A stretch of DNA of 64,000 nucleotides from an uncultured Azospirillum sp. (GTDB lineage Bacteria; Pseudomonadota; Alphaproteobacteria; Azospirillales; Azospirillaceae), in assembly GCF_946480385.1 (NCBI RefSeq), contig NZ_CAMLJP010000004.1:1-64000 (forward strand), given 5' to 3'. Under the pieces are notes generated by a model. It worked only from the letters and a program-made list of their open reading frames with translations, was not told where the DNA came from and did no database searches. The position numbers were made by a program, and so were the translations under genes. Shown here piece by piece: positions 59,447 through 64,000 of the stretch (its first letter is position 1; the number at the start of each line of letters is the position of its first letter).

Positions 59447-60445
59447 ATGGCCCGCACCAACGACTTCGCCCTGACCTATGCCGGCGCGCATGAGGAGGCC
59501 GGGATGACCCGGATCAATCTAGCGCCGATCCTGCATCGGATCGCCGAGGAGCCGGCGTATCTGCTCAGCGAGGAGTTGCTGCAGTTGGCCGGTCACTGCC
59601 CGGCCCATGCCGACACCCGCAAGGAGGATTTCGAGAAGGTCGCGATCAACACGCTGTTGGGGTTCCTCTATGTCGATTTGCGGGAGCACATCATCGCCCG
59701 CATGCCGCTGGACGAGTCCGGGCATCTGCTGCTGTCGACCCCGCCGGACTCGCCGCACGGGCTGGACTTCGCCGATCCCGACGGCATGGCCGCCGCCGAT
59801 CCCGACCGCATGGTCGGCTTCCTGCGCGATTCCGTCTGCCATCTGCTGGACGCCATCATCAAGGATTGGGCGATCAAGGTGATGGTGGAGGAGGACCGCT
59901 GCCGGACGGAGGGCACCATCACCGACATGGCCGCCGCCGGCTATGTGCTGGGACGCGAATTGCAGAAGTCGGTCCTCCACGGCCCGTCCGGCTACGACAT
60001 GCTGTCGATCACCAAGACCGGCAGCCACACCGCCCTGCATGTCTGCTGGAATCTGGTGGAGGCGGCGCCGCTGTTGCGTCCGGGGCTGGAGGCCGCCGCC
60101 TATGACGATCTGGCCCGTCGCAGCCTGAAACAGGTTCTGCCGCTCGCCATGGGCAGCCTGGGCATGCTGTGCCAGTTCATGGCGGCGGGCAGGATCGAGG
60201 CCGACGACCATCAGGCCATCCACCCGCTGCGCACCGACCAGTCGGCCTTCCTCTATGATCCGGACAAGGACCTGATCGTCCTGAACACCGACCTGATCGA
60301 ACCGACCGCGACGGCGGGGGAGCGCCATTACACCGGCTGCCCGGCCTTCTACGCCAACGGCCTGATCAATCTTTACATGGAAATCGTGCTGACGCTGGCG
60401 GCGCAGTACGGCATGTATGTGAGGCTGCAGGACAGGGTCGCCTGA
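59447..60445 (+). CDS. Protein of unknown family, second tandem paralogue
   Basis: A 332-residue paralogue of the preceding protein, separated by five bases and clearly cotranscribed. It lacks the insertion found in the first copy after CP-x-HA (there a Gly/Ala/Pro-rich ~20 residues). All of the invariant motifs listed for the first copy are kept, including GHCPAHAD, SPHGLDFADPDGMAAADPD, GYDMLSITKTGSHTALHVCW and YTGCPAFYANGLINLYMEIV. The pair may form a heterodimer. A hairpin and a dual-specificity phosphatase gene follow on the same strand. Confidence 0.75.
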   Translation: MARTNDFALTYAGAHEEAGMTRINLAPILHRIAEEPAYLLSEELLQLAGHCPAHADTRKEDFEKVAINTLLGFLYVDLREHIIARMPLDESGHLLLSTPPDSPHGLDFADPDGMAAADPDRMVGFLRDSVCHLLDAIIKDWAIKVMVEEDRCRTEGTITDMAAAGYVLGRELQKSVLHGPSGYDMLSITKTGSHTALHVCWNLVEAAPLLRPGLEAAAYDDLARRSLKQVLPLAMGSLGMLCQFMAAGRIEADDHQAIHPLRTDQSAFLYDPDKDLIVLNTDLIEPTATAGERHYTGCPAFYANGLINLYMEIVLTLAAQYGMYVRLQDRVA

Positions 60446-60468
60446 CGCTTTGATGTGATGGCGGTTCT

Positions 60469-60507
60469 TGACGGAACGCCCGGCATGCCTATGTTGGCGT
60501 TCCGTCA
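60469..60507 (+). promoter_or_regulatory. Perfect 12-bp hairpin before the phosphatase gene
   Basis: TGACGGAACGCC and GGCGTTCCGTCA form a perfect 12-base-pair stem with a 15-base loop, ending 17 bases before the phosphatase start codon and just upstream of its ribosome site. No U run follows, so it is not a standard terminator. It could be a protein-binding dyad, an mRNA stability element, or a partial terminator. Confidence 0.5.
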
Positions 60508-60524
60508 GAATCGGAAGGTTTGAG

Positions 60525-61247
60525 TTGGCGAAGAAAAGCACCCTGCGGGCGGTCACCACCACCGCGCTGGCCGATGCGATCAAGCGCAGCCGCAGCCGCA
60601 TGGCGACGCCTTGGCAGCGGGCGCTCGGCCATCTGGAAAGCGTGTTCATCGACCATGCCTGCTTCCGGCTGATCTATTCCAACACCTACCGCGTCTCCCC
60701 CAACATGTACCGGGCGAGCCAGCCCTCGCCGTCGCACATCGCGATGGCGAAGCGCAACGGGGTGAAGACGATCCTGAACCTGCGCGGCTCGCGCGACTGC
60801 GCCTCCTACATCCTGGAGGCAGAGGCCTGCCGCGCCCATGGGCTGGAACTGGTCGATTTTCCGGTGAACTCCCGCGACATGCCGAAGAAGGAAACCCTTC
60901 TGAAGGCGCACGAGCTGTTCAAGACCATGACCTATCCGGCGCTGATGCACTGCAAGTCGGGCGCCGACCGCGCCGGCTTCATGGCGACGCTGTACCTGTT
61001 CGCCCATGAAGGCCAGCCGCTCGACCAGGCGATGAAGCAGCTGTCCTGGAAATACGGCCACTTCAAACAGGCGAAGACCGGCATCCTCGATTATTTCTTC
61101 GAACTCTACGCCGCCTACAACCAGAAGCGCCCAATCGCCTTCTGGGATTGGGTCGAGCGCGTCTATGACCCGGTGGAGGCCAAGGCGAGCTTCCGCTCGC
61201 GCGAATGGGCCGATGCAGTGGTCGACCGGGTGCTGGGCCGCGAATAG
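60525..61247 (+). CDS. Dual-specificity / tyrosine phosphatase family protein
   Basis: A 240-residue cytoplasmic Cys-based phosphatase. The P-loop ALMHCKSGADRAGFMATL (Cys-x5-Arg, around residue 145) and an upstream NLRGSRDCASY and FPVNSRDMP region match the DSP/Siw14-like fold. Substrates could be phosphoproteins, inositol phosphates or lipids. The start is taken as TTG at 60525, six bases after GGAAGG; an upstream in-frame TTG lies within the hairpin. It may be cotranscribed with the two unknown paralogues. Confidence 0.82.
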   Translation: MAKKSTLRAVTTTALADAIKRSRSRMATPWQRALGHLESVFIDHACFRLIYSNTYRVSPNMYRASQPSPSHIAMAKRNGVKTILNLRGSRDCASYILEAEACRAHGLELVDFPVNSRDMPKKETLLKAHELFKTMTYPALMHCKSGADRAGFMATLYLFAHEGQPLDQAMKQLSWKYGHFKQAKTGILDYFFELYAAYNQKRPIAFWDWVERVYDPVEAKASFRSREWADAVVDRVLGRE

Positions 61248-61282
61248 GGCGGCCCCACCGGAATTACCGGGCCTTATTCTGT

Positions 61283-61939
61283 TTAGCGGGCAACGTACCA
61301 GTCGGCGCGGTGGTTGAAGGCGACGAAGGCGTTCAGCACCGCCGCACCCAGGATCGACGCCAGCAGCGCCGGCAATTCCAGCACGAAGGCGGCAGCCGAG
61401 AACACCGCCAGATCGAACAGCGCCTGCAGCCAGCCGGCGCGGAACCCGGTCTTCTCCTGCAGGTAATAGGCGAGGATGCCGACACCGCCGCCACTGGCGC
61501 CGTGGCGGAACAGCGCGATGACGCCGATCCCGACGCAGAAGCCGGCCAGCACCGCCGCCACATAAGGGTTGATGGCGCTGAAGCTCATCATGCTCGGCAG
61601 CAGCCCGGACAGCAGGGCGATGCCGGTCACCGCGACCAGCGACCGGACGGTGAAGCCGACGCCGATTCGGGCCAGCGCGAGAAAATAGAAGGGCAGATTG
61701 ACCAGGAAGAACAGCGGTCCGAAATCCACGCCCGTCGCGTAGGAGATCACGAAGGCCAACCCCGCCGCCTGTCCAGTGACCAGCCCGGCGGCATGGAGAA
61801 TGGCAATCCCGAACGACGTCATCACAACGCCGAACAGTTGACCTTGCAAATTGTCAAAGAGACTGTGCGCCGCATGCGGACGCTCGTAAGTGACCGATGC
61901 AGGGGATGACGAAATGGTCGAGGCGGAATTGTTCGTCAT
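61283..61939 (-). CDS. YitT family membrane protein, second copy
   Basis: A 218-residue protein with an N-terminal soluble ~30 residues and five to six helices: GQLFGVVMTSFGIAILHAAG, GLVTGQAAGLAFVISYATGV, LFFLVNLPFYFLALARIGVG and the RHGASGGGVGILAYYLQEKT loop. It resembles the YitT protein at 32.2 kb in the loop (GG-GILAYYLQE versus GGVNILAIYLQE) and in the LFFLVNLPFYFLA segment, but is clearly diverged. It stands alone, convergent with the phosphatase gene. Confidence 0.85.
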   Translation of the reverse strand: MTNNSASTISSSPASVTYERPHAAHSLFDNLQGQLFGVVMTSFGIAILHAAGLVTGQAAGLAFVISYATGVDFGPLFFLVNLPFYFLALARIGVGFTVRSLVAVTGIALLSGLLPSMMSFSAINPYVAAVLAGFCVGIGVIALFRHGASGGGVGILAYYLQEKTGFRAGWLQALFDLAVFSAAAFVLELPALLASILGAAVLNAFVAFNHRADWYVAR

Positions 61940-62254
61940 GCCAGCTACCCCTTGGCGTCGCCTGTGTGTTTACACGCGAACGCCAATATAGGTCATTTCT
62001 GCTGACCTATCCATACTTCGCTTGGGCGAAGAGGTGAGCTATGCGATTTGCGGGGGAGAGCGGCGGGTGGGGTGGTCCTTTGGTGCCGGCTGCTTTGCCC
62101 CCTCCCCAACCCTCCCCCGCTTTGCGGGAGAGGGAGCACGCGTCGAATCGGCGGCAATTCCCTCTCCCGCGATCGGACCGGCCTTCGGCCGGCCGAGAGC
62201 GGGGGAGGGTTAGGGAGGGGCAAGAGACCGCAGCGATCAAAAGATAGTCGAAAG
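61940..62254. other. Intergenic region holding an inverted-repeat element
   Basis: About 315 bases between the YitT start and the threonine dehydratase stop. The promoter of the YitT gene must lie in the first ~100 bases (an AT-richer stretch near 61970-62010). The rest is mostly the repeat described at 62095-62224. No gene is supported. Confidence 0.5.
62095..62224. repeat. Intergenic inverted-repeat element, second copy
   Basis: Outer arms GCCCCCTCCCCAACCCTCCC and its near-complement at the right end enclose CCCGCTTTGCGGGAGAGGGA, CCCTCTCCCGCGATCGG and a GGCCTTCGGCC hairpin. Composition and nested design match the element at 50785-50936. It lies directly downstream of the dehydratase gene (on that gene's strand) and could act as its transcription end. 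Confidence 0.7.
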
Positions 62255-63247
62255 TCACGCCGCCAACGTCCGCGCCAGCGTGTCGCCGTCCACATTGCGC
62301 CCGGACAGCACCACTACCGTCCGTCCGGTCCGCCCGAGCCGGCCGCCCAGCACCGCGGCGACTCCGGCGGCGCCGGCCCCTTCCGCCACCACGCCGAAAG
62401 ACCGGTGCAGGGCGCGCATCGCGGCGGCGATCTCCGCCTCCTCCACCTCGACCACCCGGTCGACCAGCGTATCGACGATGGCCTGGGGCAGCTTGCCCAG
62501 TGCATGGACGTTGATGCCGTCGGCCAGCGTCGGGCCGCCGCGGCGGGCGAGGCGCACACCGATCACCCGCACCCACGGGTTCTGTGCCTTCACCGCGGCG
62601 GCCACGCCGGCCAGAAGCCCGCCGCCGCCGACCGGCACCACCACCGTGTCGACATCGGGGCGATCGGCCAGGATCTCCAGCCCGACCGTCCCCTGCCCGG
62701 CGATCACGTCGGGATCGTCATAGGGGTGGAGGAAGGTCAGCCGCCGCTCAGCCGCCAGTTCCAGCGCCTTGCCCTTCGCCTCGCCCACATTGGCGCCGTG
62801 CAGCACCACCTCGGCACCCAGGTCCGCGGTGCGCTCCACCTTGCAGCGGGGGGCCGTCTCCGGCATCACGATGGTTGCCTTCACCCCCAGCCGGGCGGCG
62901 TGCAGCGCCACCCCCTGCGCGTGATTGCCAGCCGACATCGCCACCACCCCGCCTGCCCGCTCCGGCGCCGTCAGCCGCAGCAGGCGGTTCAGCGCACCGC
63001 GTTCCTTGAAGGCGCCGGTGGCCTGGAACACCTCCGCCTTCAGCCACAGATCGCGGTCGAGCGTGGACGCATGCAGCAGCGGCGTACGGACGATCTGGCC
63101 GGACAGCCGCCGGGCGGCGTCGCTCACCGCCGACAGCGGCAGCCAGGCCGGCAAGCGGTTTTCAACAGGGCGCTCTTCAAAATCGGAATTGCAAACGGGC
63201 GTACAGACGGAGAGGGTGCGCGCGGCATCGGCATGCGCGGTGAACAT
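62255..63247 (-). CDS. Threonine/serine dehydratase (PLP fold II)
   Basis: A 330-residue PLP enzyme that deaminates threonine (or serine) to 2-oxobutyrate (or pyruvate). The PLP lysine is in LKAEVFQATGAFKERGALNR, the Asn-Gly loop in MSAGNHAQGVALHAARLG, and the phosphate-binding glycines in VVPVGGGGLLAGVAAAV. It lacks the C-terminal ACT-like domain of biosynthetic IlvA, so it is a catabolic (TdcB-like) or serine racemase-like form. The ATG at 63247 follows GAGGA with eight-base spacing; a longer open frame upstream looks non-coding. Confidence 0.88.
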   Translation of the reverse strand: MFTAHADAARTLSVCTPVCNSDFEERPVENRLPAWLPLSAVSDAARRLSGQIVRTPLLHASTLDRDLWLKAEVFQATGAFKERGALNRLLRLTAPERAGGVVAMSAGNHAQGVALHAARLGVKATIVMPETAPRCKVERTADLGAEVVLHGANVGEAKGKALELAAERRLTFLHPYDDPDVIAGQGTVGLEILADRPDVDTVVVPVGGGGLLAGVAAAVKAQNPWVRVIGVRLARRGGPTLADGINVHALGKLPQAIVDTLVDRVVEVEEAEIAAAMRALHRSFGVVAEGAGAAGVAAVLGGRLGRTGRTVVVLSGRNVDGDTLARTLAA

Positions 63248-63628
63248 CGCGAAAATCCTCGACGAACGAATTTTTGGGTAGGACGGGCGTGCCCCGGACC
63301 GCCTCAGCGGACCGGGTGAATAATTCGCGCCGAGCCACACATTCGCTCGCCGAGACGGACGCCGTTGTTCGACGCCGCAGCAGCAGTCAGACGATAGGAC
63401 TTTTCATGAACCGGATTGACGGCTCCGGAGACCACAGGGTGCAGCGACACGCCACACACTCCACACAACCAGTGAACACGAACGCGGCAACTCTCCGACG
63501 CTTCAGAGCGCCGGGCCGGTAATTCGCATTCGCATGGTGTCGGTCGTGTTCATGGGATCTGCATACCCGTTGCCGCGGCGGCGGTCAAGCCGTCATCGTG
63601 CAAAATGTCGCAGGCCAATGCCCGGCAC
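63248..63628. other. Intergenic region before the dehydratase gene
   Basis: About 380 bases holding the promoter of the dehydratase gene and the 3' flank of the GGDEF gene. A 39-codon frame from the ATG near 63405 has no ribosome site or recognisable features and is not called. I see no repeat, RNA gene or clear operator. Confidence 0.4.
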
Positions 63629-64000
63629 TCAGGCCAATTCGATCCGGTTCCGCCCGAGCGCCTTGGCCCGGTAGAGCGCCTGATCGGCCCGGCCCAGCAC
63701 GCTTTCGACCGTGTCCTCCAATGGCGACACCTCCGTCAGACCGAAGCTTCCGGTCAGCTGGAAGCTTCGGCCATCGGGAAGCTCGATCGCCAGCGCCGCC
63801 AGTCCGACGCGCAGCCGCTCCGCGATCACCGCACCGCCGGTGCGGGTGGTCCCGGGCAGCAGGATGGCGAACTCCTCCCCGCCGATGCGGCCGATCTGGT
63901 CGCTGCCGCGCAATTGGCGGCGGATTTCCTCGACCACCCTGCGGATGGCGACGTCGCCGGCGGCATGGCCCAACTCATCGTTGATGCGCTTGAAATGGTC
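63629..64000 (-). CDS. GGDEF diguanylate cyclase, C-terminal part (5' end outside window)
   Basis: The last 123 residues of a diguanylate cyclase. They begin in the substrate region (DHFKRINDELGHAAGD) and contain the active-site motif GGEEF and the ALYRAKALGRNRIELA end. An intact inhibitory RxxD (RGSD) sits five residues before GGEEF, so product inhibition by c-di-GMP is expected. The sensor part is cut off by the window edge. It would make the signal that PelD reads and HD-GYP proteins degrade; a direct link is not shown. Confidence 0.93.
   Translation of the reverse strand, partial: DHFKRINDELGHAAGDVAIRRVVEEIRRQLRGSDQIGRIGGEEFAILLPGTTRTGGAVIAERLRVGLAALAIELPDGRSFQLTGSFGLTEVSPLEDTVESVLGRADQALYRAKALGRNRIELA

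Noticed and set aside
60468..60484. TTGACGGAACG as an FNR/NNR half-site
   Set aside because: The matching GTCAA half is not at four-base spacing; the sequence is instead one arm of a 12-bp hairpin.
63405..63523. 39-codon open frame upstream of the dehydratase gene
   Set aside because: No ribosome site, no hydrophobic or domain pattern, and average intergenic composition.

Overview
The window is 64 kb of GC-rich DNA with dense, translationally coupled operons and many ATGA/GTGA start-stop overlaps. It looks like a chromosome or megaplasmid segment of a facultatively denitrifying alphaproteobacterium. Class II NirK, norCBQD/norEF, form II cox genes and intergenic CCCTCTCCC-type inverted repeats fit Rhodospirillales (Azospirillum-like), but the genus is an inference from gene content, not a match.

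Layout. 1-14752 (minus): a Pel exopolysaccharide operon in canonical order with an added pelX-type epimerase. pelA and pelB are each split into two genes, and pelG runs into an IS1595-family transposase fragment at the window edge. 14830-15216: a lone CheY-like receiver. 15516-20102 (plus): kdpFABC K+ ATPase, preceded by a 27-residue membrane peptide. 20170-27993: denitrification block with nirK, norCBQD plus mogA, and divergent norE, norF-like and a 51-residue membrane peptide, with TTGAC-N4-GTCAA (FNR/NNR-type) boxes upstream of nirK and between norC and norE. 28000-32871: kynUAB (tryptophan to anthranilate), a divergent aromatic aminotransferase and a YitT protein. 32900-41321: YchJ-like protein, HD-GYP protein, TetR/RND efflux unit, a candidate anaerobically induced sRNA, and an acyltransferase. 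41568-46653 (minus): NhaD-like antiporter and a TAXI-TRAP transporter. 46999-55931 (plus): form II coxSLM, coxDE, two XdhC-type genes and a Moco nucleotidyltransferase fusion. 55888-64000: glutamine amidotransferase, 5'-nucleotidase, two tandem paralogues of unknown family, a dual-specificity phosphatase, a second YitT protein, threonine dehydratase, and the C-terminal end of a GGDEF protein.

How the parts fit. PelD keeps an RxxD c-di-GMP site; an HD-GYP protein and a GGDEF protein in the same window could act on that signal. The denitrification block converts nitrite to N2O, and two of the three TTGAC-N4-GTCAA boxes serve it. The third box stands alone in front of three consecutive hairpins ending in a strong terminator. 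This is the best candidate for an undescribed element: a low-oxygen/NO-controlled small RNA at about 40058-40153. Molybdenum cofactor genes (mogA and the MobA-like fusion) lie beside the nor and cox clusters respectively.

Limits: all calls come from reading motifs, lengths and context. No database search, structure prediction or expression data was available.
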